Shown: positions 1 to 12,052, counted from the first letter of the stretch. The stretch: 64,000 nucleotides of DNA from Bugula neritina (GCA_964035545.1 CAXIUT010000073.1:1-64000), one strand, 5' to 3'. Translations and numbers: made by a program. Notes: generated from the sequence alone by a model not told the origin.

Positions 1-372
1 AACTGTATTGGCACGTTGCCATTTGATATTTGGTAATATTTCGCATCACAACAAACTCTTCAGAAAGTTAAGAAAATTAGTCTAGAAAGTTAATGAAATA
101 AACCTACCAGAGTGAGTAAGCCAGATGTAACAAGTAGATCCAAAACAAGTTCATTAACAATTGAAGTTGAAATCTCCATGTAGTGAACACTTTAGTCCTA
201 ATGTCAAATGCAAACGTCTGCAACCAAACTGTGTAGACTTCATGAGCTGGTTAGCTGACAGGACTCATTAAAGTTCTTAACTCTTGTGTGTATAGTGATG
301 CCCATCTTGAACTAGAGAGGGCTGACTGAAGACTGCTACTTTGTGAAAATTGACAATGCATATTATTATTAT

Positions 373-423
373 TCATTGTTGAGATTCACGGCTGCCATAA
401 ACAATGATAAAATATTCATTGTT
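373..423. repeat. Hairpin with an extra direct copy of one arm (unit 1 copy)
   Basis: TCATTGTT occurs at 373-380 and again at 416-423, and its reverse complement AACAATGA lies between them at 400-407. The middle element can pair with either flanking copy: an 8-bp stem with an 8-nt AT-rich loop on the right, or an 8-bp stem with a 19-nt loop on the left. A short (ATT)n run sits just upstream at 361-372. The motif recurs in essentially every unit; unit 33 loses the left copy by a G-to-A change at 43207, and unit 14 loses the right arm at 17823. Confidence 0.75.
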
Positions 424-852
424 GGTACTAGTAAGTAGAATAAAATATAATATAATAATTTTTTGACAGATAAATAATATCATATACAGAATCTAACTTA
501 CCATAACTCTACAGTGCTTCACCTCTTCAACTTTTTCGGCAATGTTATTTCCTTCTAGTTAAAAGTACTAGCTGAATATAAGACTTTGAAACATAACCCT
601 TCAATTTCATTGCACCAGCACCGGTTGCAAGATAGGTGTGTTGGGAGTTATCTTTCCTAAAAATTTGTTTTCGGCGTTTATACGAAGCAGACACAGGCTA
701 ATATTAATTTTGTTATTTGCAAGAGTTTTTCTGTCTGATTGTCCATCAGCAAAATTGTTTGCGCCTTGCAGTTATTATGGAAATACCAGTGATGCCGGAA
801 GACCTTTGCATTGTACACCCGCCTTTACTATTGAATTTAGATGTTTTATTTT

Positions 853-881
853 CCCATCCCCTCTCCTGCCCCCCTGTCCCC
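853..881 (-). other. G-quadruplex motif of the unit (unit 1 copy)
   Basis: The plus strand reads CCC, AT, CCCC, TCTCCTG, CCCCCC, TGT, CCCC. On the minus strand this gives four G-runs of 4, 6, 4 and 3 with loops of 3, 7 and 2 nt, which fits the canonical G3+N1-7 rule. It is the only such G-run cluster in an otherwise AT-rich unit. A copy lies in all 48 units at the same place; positions are in the unit entries. The complementary C-runs could form an i-motif. The tract followed by CTAAC and AACCAG also resembles a plus-strand 3' splice site. Whether it folds in cells is unknown. Confidence 0.8.
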
Positions 882-1340
882 TCTAACAACCAGCAATCCT
901 GACTCATGTGAAATGTGTTATTGTTTTAGAGTTGGACCATGGGCCTACAGTATACGATTTGAAGCCTTATTGTTTACAGGCAGTCGAGATGAGTCACTGC
1001 TGAAACCCATTTTATTAGTAGACTATATTGCTCTTTAATCATCAGTTTTCATATTAAAACAAACAGCTCGTCTGCAGCGCCATTTCACAGTATTATACTT
1101 TGCTAGAGCAATAACTAATTTTAGATGCCTTTGCAAACATATGAGAAATAAATGAGTCATTTTATGAAAAGAGGTGTTTGAAGCAATTGTCCACTTTTGA
1201 TTTAGACGCGGCATGGAAACTTTTGTAGTTTCAAATAATATCTCCAAACTCATCACTTGCATGTGTTTATATGCTTGATAAAGTTTTTCATGCAAAACTT
1301 GATGCCTGCTTCAAAGACACCAGTGCTTAATTACTGTGTT

Positions 1341-2678
1341 AACTGTATTGGCACGTTGCCATTTGAGATTTGGTAATATTTCGCATCACAACAAACTCTT
1401 CAGAAAGTTAAGAAAATTAGTCTAGAAAGTTAATGAAATAAACCTACCAGAGAGAGTAAGCCAGATGTAACAAGTAGATCCAAAACAAGTTGATTAACAA
1501 TTGAAGTTGAAATCTCCATGTAGTGAACACTTTAGTCCTAATGTCAAATGCAAACGTCTGCAACCAAACTGTGTAGACTTCATGAGCTGGTTAGCTGACA
1601 GGACTCATTAAAGTTCTTAACTCTTGTGTGTATAGTGATGCCCATCTTGAACTAGAGAGGGCTGACTGAAGACTGCTACTTTGTGAAAATTGACAATGCA
1701 TATTATTATTATTCATTGTTGAGATTCACGGCTGCCATAAACAATGATAAAATATTCATTGTTGGTACTAGTGAGTAGAATAAAATATAATATAATAATT
1801 TCTTGACAGAAAAATAATATCATATACAGAATATAACTTACCATAACTCTACAGTGCTTCACCTCTTCAACTTTTTCGGCAATGTCATTTCCTACTAGTT
1901 AGAAGTACTAGCTGAATATAGGACTTTGAAACACAACCCTTCAATTCCATTGCACCAGCACCGGTTGCAAGATAGGTGTGTTGGGAGTTATCTTTCCTAA
2001 AATTTTGTTCTTGGCGTTTATACGAAACAGACACAGGCTAATATTAGTTCTGTTATTTGCAAGAGTTTTTCTGTCTGGTTGTCCATCAGCAAAATTTTGC
2101 GCCTTGCAGTTTTTATGGAAATACCAGTGATGCTGGAAGACCTTTGCATTGTACACCCGCCTTCACTATTGAATTTAGATGTTTTATTTTCCCATCCCCT
2201 CTCCTGCCCCCCTGTCCCCTCTAACAACCAGCAATCCTGACTCATGTGAAATGTGTTATTGTTTTAGAGTTGGACCATGGGCCTACAGTATACGATTTAA
2301 AGCTTTATTGTTCACAGGCAGTCGAGATGAGTCACTGCTGAAACCCATTTTATTAGTAGACTATATTGCTCTTTAATCATCAGTTTTCATATTAAAACAG
2401 AAAGCTCATCTGCAGCGCCATTTCACAGTATTATACTTTGCTAGAGCAATAACTAATTTTAGATGCCTTTGCAAACATATGAGAAATAAATGAGTCATTT
2501 TATGAAAAGAGGTGTTTGCAGCAATTGTCCACTTTTGATTTAGACGCGGCATGGAAACTTTTGTAGTTTTAAATAATACATCCAAACTCATCACTTGCAT
2601 GTGTTTATATGCTTGATAAAGTTTTTCATGCAAAACTTGATGCCTGCTTCAAAGACACCAGTGCTTAATTACTGTGTT
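1341..2678 (+). repeat. Satellite unit 2, class B-e3, 1338 bp
   Basis: Class B with CAGAAAAATAA and GAATATAAC upstream. The 3' end is e3 with the ATACATCC variant shared with unit 6. GATTTAAAGC and GTTCACAGG are shared only with units 6 and 8. The hairpin is at 1740-1763 and the G4 motif at 2191-2219. Confidence 0.97.
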
Positions 2679-4018
2679 AACTGTATTGGCACGTTGCCAT
2701 TTGATATTTGGTAATATTTCGCATCACAACAAACTCTTCAGAAAGTTAAGAAAATTAGTCTAGAAAGTTAATGAAATAAACCTACCAGAGAGAGTAAGCC
2801 AGATGTAACAAGTAGATCCAAAACAAGTTGATTAACAATTGAAGTTGAAATCTCCATGTAGTGAACACTTTAGTCCTAATGTCAAATGCAAACGTCTGCA
2901 ACCAAACTGTGTAGACTTCATGAGCTGGTTAGCTGACAGGACTCATTAAAGTTCTTAACTCTTGTGTGTATAGTGATGCCCATCTTGAACTAGAGAGGGC
3001 TGACTGAAGACTGCTACTTTGTGAAAATTGACAATGCATATTATTATTATTCATTGTTGAGATTCACGGCTGCCATAAACAATGATAAAATATTCATTGT
3101 TGGTACTAGTGAGTAGAATAAAATATAATATAATAATTTCTTGACAGATAAATAATATCATATACAGAATCTAACTTACCATAACTCTACAATGCTTCAC
3201 CTCTTCAACTTTTTCGGCAATGTTATTTCCTTCTAGTTAAAAGTACTAGCTGAATATAAGACTTTGAAACATAACCCTTCAATTTCATTGCACTAGCACC
3301 GGTTGCAAGATAGGTGTGTTGGGAGTTATCTTTCCTAAAAATTTGTTTTCGGCGTTTATACGAAGCAGACACAGGCTAATATTAATTTTGTTATTTGCAA
3401 GAGTTTTTCTGTCTGATTGTCCATCAGCAAAATTGTTTGCGCCTTGCAGTTATTATGGAAATACCAGTGATGCTGGAAGACCTTTGCATTGTACACCCGC
3501 CTTTACTATTGAATTTAGATGTTTTATTTTCCCATCCCCTCTCCTGCCCCCCTGTCCCCTCTAACAACCAGCAATCCTGACTCATGTGAAATGTGTTATT
3601 GTTTTAGAGTTGGACCATGGGCCTACAGTATACGATTTGAAGCCTTATTGTTTACAGGCAGTCGAGATGAGTCACTGCTGAAACCCATTTTATTAGTAGA
3701 CTATATTGCTCTTTAATCATCAGTTTTCATATTAAAACAAACAGCTCGTCTGCAGCGCCATTTCACAGTATTATACTTTGCTAGAGCAATAACTAATTTT
3801 AGATGCCTTTGCAAACATATGAGAAATAAATGAGTCATTTTATGAAAAGAGGTGTTTGAAGCAATTGTCCACTTTTGATTTAGACGCGGCATGGAAACTT
3901 TTGTAGTTTCAAATAATATCTCCAAACTCATCACTTGCATGTGTTTATATGCTTGATAAAGTTTTTCATGCAAAACTTGATGCCTGCTTCAAAGACACCA
4001 GTGCTTAATTACTGTGTT
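2679..4018 (+). repeat. Satellite unit 3, class A-e1, 1340 bp
   Basis: Class A. CACTAGCACC near 3292 is shared only with unit 9, which marks an 8034-bp block duplication. A3192 is a private change. G4 motif at 3531-3559. Confidence 0.97.
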
Positions 4019-5356
4019 AACTGTATTGGCACGTTGCCATTTGAGATTTGGTAATATTTCACATCACAACAAACTCTTCAGAAAGTTAAGAAAATTAGTC
4101 TAGAAAGTTAATGAAATAAACCTACCAGAGAGAGTAAGCCAGATGTAACAAGTAGATCCAAAACAAGTTGATTAACAATTGAAGTTGAAATCTCCATGTA
4201 GTGAACACTTTAGTCCTAATGTCAAATGCAAACGTCTGCAACCAAACTGTGTAGACTTCATGAGCTGGTTAGCTGACAGGACTCATTAAAGTTCTTAACT
4301 CTTGTGTGTATAGTGATGCCCATCTTGAACTAGAGAGGGCTGACTGAAGACTGCTACTTTGTGAAAATTGACAATGCATATTATTATTATTCATTGTTGA
4401 GATTCACGGCTGCCATAAACAATGATAAAATATTCATTGTTGGTACTAGTGAGTAGAATAAAATATAATATAATAATTTCTTGACAGAAAAATAATATCA
4501 TATACAGAATATAACTTACCATAACTCTACAGTGCTTCACCTCTTCAACTTTTTCGGCAATGTCATTTCCTACTAGTTAGAAGTACTAGCTGAATATAGG
4601 ACTTTGAAACACAACCCTTCAATTCCATTGCACCAGCACCGGTTGCAAGATAGGTGTGTTGGGAGTTATCTTTCCTACAATTTTGTTCTTGGCGTTTATA
4701 CGAAACAGACACAGGCTAATATTAGTTCTGTTATTTGCAAGAGTTTTTCTGTCTGGTTGTCCATCAGCAAAATTTTGCGCCTTGCAGTTTTTATGGAAAT
4801 ACCAGTGATGCTGGAAGACCTTTGCATTGTACACCCGCCTTCACTATTGAATTTAGATGTTTTATTTTCCCATCCCCTCTCCTGCCCCCCTGTCCCCTCT
4901 AACAACCAGCAATCCTGACTCATGTGAAATGTGTTATTGTTTTAGAGTTGGACCATGGGCCTACAGTATACGATTTGAAGCTTTATTGTTTACAGGCAGT
5001 CGAGATGAGTCACTGCTGAAACCCATTTTATTAGTAGACTATATTGCTCTTTAATCATCAGTTTTCATATTAAAACAGAAAGCTCATCTGCAGCGCCATT
5101 TCACAGTATTATACTTTGCTAGAGCAATAACTAATTTTAGATGCCTTTGCAAACATATGAGAAATAAATGAGTCATTTTATGAAAAGAGGTGTTTGCAGC
5201 ACTTGTCCACTTTTGATTTACACGTGGCATGGAAACTTTTGTAGTTTTAAATAATATCTCCAAACTCATCACTTGCATGTGTTTATATACATGATAAAGT
5301 TTTTCATGCAAAACTTGATGCCTGCTTCAAAGACACCAGTGCTTGATTACTGTGTT
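4019..5356 (+). repeat. Satellite unit 4, class B-e2, 1338 bp
   Basis: Class B with TTTCACATC and CCTACAATTTTG, both shared only with unit 10. The end is e2 (CAGCACTTG, ACACGTGG, ATACATG). G4 motif at 4869-4897. Confidence 0.97.
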
Positions 5357-6696
5357 AACTGTATTGGCACGTTGCCATTTGATATTTGGTAATATTTCGC
5401 ATCACAACAAACTCTTCAGAAAGTTAAGAAAATTAGTCTAGAAAGTTAATGAAATAAACCTACCAGAGAGAGTAAGCCAGATGTAACAAGTAGATCCAAA
5501 ACAAGTTGATTAACAATTGAAGTTGAAATCTCCATGTAGTGAACACTTTAGTCCTAATGTCAAATGCAAACGTCTGCAACCAAACTGTGTAGACTTCATG
5601 AGCTGGTTAGCTGACAGGACTCATTAAAGTTCTTAACTCTTGTGTGTATAGTGATGCCCATCTTGAACTAGAGAGGGCTGACTGAAGACTGCTACTTTGT
5701 GAAAATTGACAATGCATATTATTATTATTCATTGTTGAGATTCACGGCTGCCATAAACAATGATAAAATATTCATTGTTGGTACTAGTGAGTAGAATAAA
5801 ATATAATATAATAATTTCTTGACAGATAAATAATATCATATACAGAATCTAACTTACCATAACTCTACAGTGCTTCACCTCTTCAACTTTTTCGGCAATG
5901 TTATTTCCTTCTAGTTAAAAGTACTAGCTGAATATAAGACTTTGAAACATAACCCTTCAATTTCATTGCACCAGCACCGGTTGCAAGATAGGTGTGTTGG
6001 GAGTTATCTTTCCTAAAAATTTGTTTTCGGCGTTTATACGAAGCAGACACAGGCTAATATTAATTTTGTTATTTGCAAGAGTTTTTCTGTCTGATTGTCC
6101 ATCAGCAAAATTGTTTGCGCCTTGCAGTTATTATGGAAATACCAGTGATGCTGGAAGACCTTTGCATTGTACACCCGCCTTTACTATTGAATTTAGATGT
6201 TTTATTTTCCCATCCCCTCTCCTGCCCCCCTGTCCCCTCTAACAACCAGCAATCCTGACTCATGTGAAATGTGTTATTGTTTTAGAGTTGGACCATGGGC
6301 CTACAGTATACGATTTGAAGCCTTATTGTTTACAGGCAGTCGAGATGAGTCACTGCTGAAACCCATTTTATTAGTAGACTATATTGCTCTTTAATCATCA
6401 GTTTTCATATTAAAACAAACAGCTCGTCTGCAGCGCCATTTCACAGTATTATACTTTGCTAGAGCAATAACTAATTTTAGATGCCTTTGCAAACATATGA
6501 GAAATAAATGAGTCATTTTATGAAAAGAGGTGTTTGAAGCAATTGTCCACTTTTGATTTAGACGCGGCATGGAAACTTTTGTAGTTTCAAATAATATCTC
6601 CAAACTCATCACTTGCATGTGTTTATATGCTTGATAAAGTTTTTCATGCAAAACTTGATGCCTGCTTCAAAGACACCAGTGCTTAATTACTGTGTT
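5357..6696 (+). repeat. Satellite unit 5, class A-e1, 1340 bp
   Basis: Typical class A copy; I noticed no private change. G4 motif at 6209-6237. Confidence 0.97.
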
Positions 6697-8034
6697 AACT
6701 GTATTGGCACGTTGCCATTTGAGATTTGGTAATATTTCGCATCACAACAAACTCTTCAGAAAGTTAAGAAAATTAGTCTAGAAAGTTAATGAAATAAACC
6801 TACCAGAGAGAGTAAGCCAGATGTAACAAGTAGATCCAAAACAAGTTGATTAACAATTGAAGTTGAAATCTCCATGTAGTGAACACTTTAGTCCTAATGT
6901 CAAATGCAAACGTCTGCAACCAAACTGTGTAGACTTCATGAGCTGGTTAGCTGACAGGACTCATTAAAGTTCTTAACTCTTGTGTGTATAGTGATGCCCA
7001 TCTTGAACTAGAGAGGGCTGACTGAAGACTGCTACTTTGTGAAAATTGACAATGCATATTATTATTATTCATTGTTGAGATTCACGGCTGCCATAAACAA
7101 TGATAAAATATTCATTGTTGGTACTAGTGAGTAGAATAAAATATAATATAATAATTTCTTGACAGAAAAATAATATCATATACAGAATATAACTTACCAT
7201 AACTCTACAGTGCTTCACCTCTTCAACTTTTTCGGCAATGTCATTTCCTACTAGTTAGAAGTACTAGCTGAATATAGGACTTTGAAACACAACCCTTCAA
7301 TTCCATTGCACCAGCACCGGTTGCAAGATAGGTGTGTTGGGAGTTATCTTTCCTAAAATTTTGTTCTTGGCGTTTATACGAAACAGACACAGGCTAATAT
7401 TAGTTCTGTTATTTGCAAGAGTTTTTCTGTCTGGTTGTCCATCAGCAAAATTTTGCGCCTTGCAGTTTTTATGGAAATACCAGTGATGCTGGAAGACCTT
7501 TGCATTGTACACCCGCCTTCACTATTGAATTTAGATGTTTTATTTTCCCATCCCCTCTCCTGCCCCCCTGTCCCCTCTAACAACCAGCAATCCTGACTCA
7601 TGTGAAATGTGTTATTGTTTTAGAGTTGGACCATGGGCCTACAGTATACGATTTAAAGCTTTATTGTTCACAGGCAGTCGAGATGAGTCACTGCTGAAAC
7701 CAATTTTATTAGTAGACTATATTGCTCTTTAATCATCAGTTTTCATATTAAAACAGAAAGCTCATCTGCAGCGCCATTTCACAGTATTATACTTTGCTAG
7801 AGCAATAACTAATTTTAGATGCCTTTGCAAACATATGAGAAATAAATGAGTCATTTTATGAAAAGAGGTGTTTGCAGCAATTGTCCACTTTTGATTTACA
7901 CGCGGCATGGAAACTTTTGTAGTTTTAAATAATACATCCAAACTCATCACTTGCATGTGTTTATATGCTTGATAAAGTTTTTCATGCAAAACTTGATGCC
8001 TGCTTCAAAGACACCAGTGCTTAATTACTGTGTT
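6697..8034 (+). repeat. Satellite unit 6, class B-e3, 1338 bp
   Basis: Class B. GATTTAAAGC is shared with units 2 and 8, and AAACCAATTT with unit 8. Its 3' end is a hybrid: TTTACACGCGG combines the e2 and e3 states within ten bases. G4 motif at 7547-7575. Confidence 0.97.
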
Positions 8035-9374
8035 AACTGTATTGGCACGTTGCCATTTGATATTTGGTAATATTTCGCATCACAACAAACTCTTCAGAAA
8101 GTTAAGAAAATTAGTCTAGAAAGTTAATGAAATAAACCTACCAGAGAGAGTAAGCCAGATGTAACAAGTAGATCCAAAACAAGTTGATTAACAATTGAAG
8201 TTGAAATCTCCATGTAGTGAACACTTTAGTCCTAATGTCAAATGCAAACGTCTGCAACCAAACTGTGTAGACTTCATGAGCTGGTTAGCTGACAGGACTC
8301 ATTAAAGTTCTTAACTCTTGTGTGTATAGTGATGCCCATCTTGAACTAGAGAGGGCTGACTGAAGACTGCTACTTTGTGAAAATTGACAATGCATATTAT
8401 TATTATTCATTGTTGAGATTCACGGCTGCCATAAACAATGATAAAATATTCATTGTTGGTACTAGTGAGTAGAATAAAATATAATATAATAATTTCTTGA
8501 CAGATAAATAATATCATATACAGAATCTAACTTACCATAACTCTACAGTGCTTCACCTCTTCAACTTTTTCGGCAATGTTATTTCCTTCTAGTTAAAAGT
8601 ACTAGCTGAATATAAGACTTTGAAACATAACCCTTCAATTTCATTGCACCAGCACCGGTTGCAAGATAGGTGTGTTGGGAGTTATCTTTCCTAAAAATTT
8701 GTTTTCGGCGTTTATACGAAGCAGACACAGGCTAATATTAATTTTGTTATTTGCAAGAGTTTTTCTGTCTGATTGTCCATCAGCAAAATTGTTTGCGCCT
8801 TGCAGTTATTATGGAAATACCAGTGATGCTGGAAGACCTTTGCATTGTACACCCGCCTTTACTATTGAATTTAGATGTTTTATTTTCCCATCCCCTCTCC
8901 TGCCCCCCTGTCCCCTCTAACAACCAGCAATCCTGACTCATGTGAAATGTGTTATTGTTTTAGAGTTGGACCATGGGCCTACAGTATACGATTTGAAGCC
9001 TTATTGTTTACAGGCAGTCGAGATGAGTCACTGCTGAAACCCATTTTATTAGTAGACTATATTGCTCTTTAATCATCAGTTTTCATATTAAAACAAACAG
9101 CTCGTCTGCAGCGCCATTTCACAGTATTATACTTTGCTAGAGCAATAACTAATTTTAGATGCCTTTGCAAACATATGAGAAATAAATGAGTCATTTTATG
9201 AAAAGAGGTGTTTGAAGCAATTGTCCACTTTTGATTTAGACGCGGCATGGAAACTTTTGTAGTTTCAAATAATATCTCCAAACTCATCACTTGCATGTGT
9301 TTATATGCTTGATAAAGTTTTTCATGCAAAACTTGATGCCTGCTTCAAAGACACCAGTGCTTAATTACTGTGTT
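8035..9374 (+). repeat. Satellite unit 7, class A-e1, 1340 bp
   Basis: Typical class A copy, matching unit 5 wherever I compared them. G4 motif at 8887-8915. Confidence 0.97.
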
Positions 9375-10712
9375 AACTGTATTGGCACGTTGCCATTTGA
9401 GATTTGGTAATATTTCGCATCACAACAAACTCTTCAGAAAGTTAAGAAAATTAGTCTAGAAAGTTAATGAAATAAACCTACCAGAGAGAGTAAGCCAGAT
9501 GTAACAAGTAGATCCAAAACAAGTTGATTAACAATTGAAGTTGAAATCTCCATGTAGTGAACACTTTAGTCCTAATGTCAAATGCAAACGTCTGCAACCA
9601 AACTGTGTAGACTTCATGAGCTGGTTAGCTGACAGGACTCATTAAAGTTCTTAACTCTTGTGTGTATAGTGATGCCCATCTTGAACTAGAGAGGGCTGAC
9701 TGAAGACTGCTACTTTGTGAAAATTGACAATGCATATTATTATTATTCATTGTTGAGATTCACGGCTGCCATAAACAATGATAAAATATTCATTGTTGGT
9801 ACTAGTGAGTAGAATAAAATATAATATAATAATTTCTTGACAGAAAAATAATATCATATACAGAATATAACTTACCATAACTCTACAGTGCTTCACCTCT
9901 TCAACTTTTTCGGCAATGTCATTTCCTACTAGTTAGAAGTACTAGCTGAATATAGGACTTTGAAACACAACCCTTCAATTCCATTGCACCAGCACCGGTT
10001 GCAAGATAGGTGTGTTGGGAGTTATCTTTCCTAAAATTTTGTTCTTGGCGTTTATACGAAACAGACACAGGCTAATATTAGTTCTGTTATTTGCAAGAGT
10101 TTTTCTGTCTGGTTGTCCATCAGCAAAATTTTGCGCCTTGCAGTTTTTATGGAAATACCAGTGATGCTGGAAGACCTTTGCATTGTACACCCGCCTTCAC
10201 TATTGAATTTAGATGTTTTATTTTCCCATCCCCTCTCCTGCCCCCCTGTCCCCTCTAACAACCAGCAATCCTGACTCATGTGAAATGTGTTATTGTTTTA
10301 GAGTTGGACCATGGGCCTACAGTATACGATTTAAAGCTTTATTGTTCACAGGCAGTCGAGATGAGTCACTGCTGAAACCAATTTTATTAGTAGACTATAT
10401 TGCTCTTTAATCATCAGTTTTCATATTAAAACAGAAAGCTCATCTGCAGCGCCATTTCACAGTATTATACTTTGCTAGAGCAATAACTAATTTTAGATGC
10501 CTTTGCAAACATATGAGAAATAAATGAGTCATTTTATGAAAAGAGGTGTTTGCAGCAATTGTCCACTTTTGATTTAGACGCGGCATGGAAACTTTTGTAG
10601 TTTTAAATAATGCATCCAAACTCATCACTTGCATGTGTTTATATGCTTGATAAAGTTTTTCATGCAAAACTTGATGCCTGCTTCAAAGACACCAGTGCTT
10701 AATTACTGTGTT
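9375..10712 (+). repeat. Satellite unit 8, class B-e3, 1338 bp
   Basis: Class B with AAACCAATTT as in unit 6. The end is e3 with a private ATGCATCC (G10612), derived from the ATACATCC form. G4 motif at 10225-10253. Confidence 0.97.
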
Positions 10713-12052
10713 AACTGTATTGGCACGTTGCCATTTGATATTTGGTAATATTTCGCATCACAACAAACTCTTCAGAAAGTTAAGAAAATTAGTCTAGAAA
10801 GTTAATGAAATAAACCTACCAGAGAGAGTAAGCCAGATGTAACAAGTAGATCCAAAACAAGTTGATTAACAATTGAAGTTGAAATCTCCATGTAGTGAAC
10901 ACTTTAGTCCTAATGTCAAATGCAAACGTCTGCAACCAAACTGTGTAGACTTCATGAGCTGGTTAGCTGACAGGACTCATTAAAGTTCTTAACTCTTGTG
11001 TGTATAGTGATGCCCATCTTGAACTAGAGAGGGCTGACTGAAGACTGCTACTTTGTGAAAATTGACAATGCATATTATTATTATTCATTGTTGAGATTCA
11101 CGGCTGCCATAAACAATGATAAAATATTCATTGTTGGTACTAGTGAGTAGAATAAAATATAATATAATAATTTCTTGACAGATAAATAATATCATATACA
11201 GAATCTAACTTACCATAACTCTACAGTGCTTCACCTCTTCAACTTTTTCGGCAATGTTATTTCCTTCTAGTTAAAAGTACTAGCTGAATATAAGACTTTG
11301 AAACATAACCCTTCAATTTCATTGCACTAGCACCGGTTGCAAGATAGGTGTGTTGGGAGTTATCTTTCCTAAAAATTTGTTTTCGGCGTTTATACGAAGC
11401 AGACACAGGCTAATATTAATTTTGTTATTTGCAAGAGTTTTTCTGTCTGATTGTCCATCAGCAAAATTGTTTGCGCCTTGCAGTTATTATGGAAATACCA
11501 GTGATGCTGGAAGACCTTTGCATTGTACACCCGCCTTTACTATTGAATTTAGATGTTTTATTTTCCCATCCCCTCTCCTGCCCCCCTGTCCCCTCTAACA
11601 ACCAGCAATCCTGACTCATGTGAAATGTGTTATTGTTTTAGAGTTGGACCATGGGCCTACAGTATACGATTTGAAGCCTTATTGTTTACAGGCAGTCGAG
11701 ATGAGTCACTGCTGAAACCCATTTTATTAGTAGACTATATTGCTCTTTAATCATCAGTTTTCATATTAAAACAAACAGCTCGTCTGCAGCGCCATTTCAC
11801 AGTATTATACTTTGCTAGAGCAATAACTAATTTTAGATGCCTTTGCAAACATATGAGAAATAAATGAGTCATTTTATGAAAAGAGGTGTTTGAAGCAATT
11901 GTCCACTTTTGATTTAGACGCGGCATGGAAACTTTTGTAGTTTCAAATAATATCTCCAAACTCATCACTTGCATGTGTTTATATGCTTGATAAAGTTTTT
12001 CATGCAAAACTTGATGCCTGCTTCAAAGACACCAGTGCTTAATTACTGTGTT
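10713..12052 (+). repeat. Satellite unit 9, class A-e1, 1340 bp
   Basis: Class A with CACTAGCACC near 11326, shared only with unit 3 (8034 bp upstream). G4 motif at 11565-11593. Confidence 0.97.

Larger units (their letters stand above)
1..1340 (+). repeat. Satellite unit 1, class A-e1, 1340 bp
   Basis: Reference unit for coordinates. It carries five changes seen in no other copy: T113, C152, A433 (making CTAGTAAGTAG), T462 and C796. This is the largest private load in the window. The G4 motif is at 853-881. Short frames at 841-1038 (+) and 1035-1295 (-) are repeat-borne, not supported as genes. Confidence 0.97.

Noticed and set aside
101-122. Polyadenylation signals (AATAAA near 97, 439 and 1146 in unit 1)
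   Set aside because: AATAAA and its complement are expected by chance several times in a 64% AT unit. No supporting gene structure.
361-376. (ATT)n microsatellite
   Set aside because: Only about four repeats, invariant in length in nearly all units; part of the satellite, not an independent locus.
511-560. CENP-B box candidate around CTTTTTCGGCAATG
   Set aside because: It lacks the required downstream CGGG and spacing. No CGGG occurs in the unit.
638-886. 82-codon plus-strand frame present in A units (also 3316, 5994, 8672, 11350, 14028, 48819, 52835; 81 codons at 39454)
   Set aside because: It exists only through the GT insertion of class A and is out of frame in every other class. No recognisable domain is present, so it is a chance frame carried by the repeat.
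1035-1295. 75-86 codon minus-strand frame in every unit (MHEKLY...)
   Set aside because: Its length changes with point variants near its stop. End-type markers alter many residues (QA/HV, L/V, I/S, E/K) with no sign of restraint, and no family is recognised.
1941-2245. Two overlapping minus-strand frames of 68-75 codons in most 1338-bp units
   Set aside because: They overlap each other and the plus-strand frame, vary in length by class, and match no known protein.
4604-4918. 104-codon plus-strand frame in unit 4 (and 96 codons at 12662)
   Set aside because: It is the longest frame in the window but exists only because TAA became TAC in CCTACAATTTTG in two copies of one duplication. No domain is seen.
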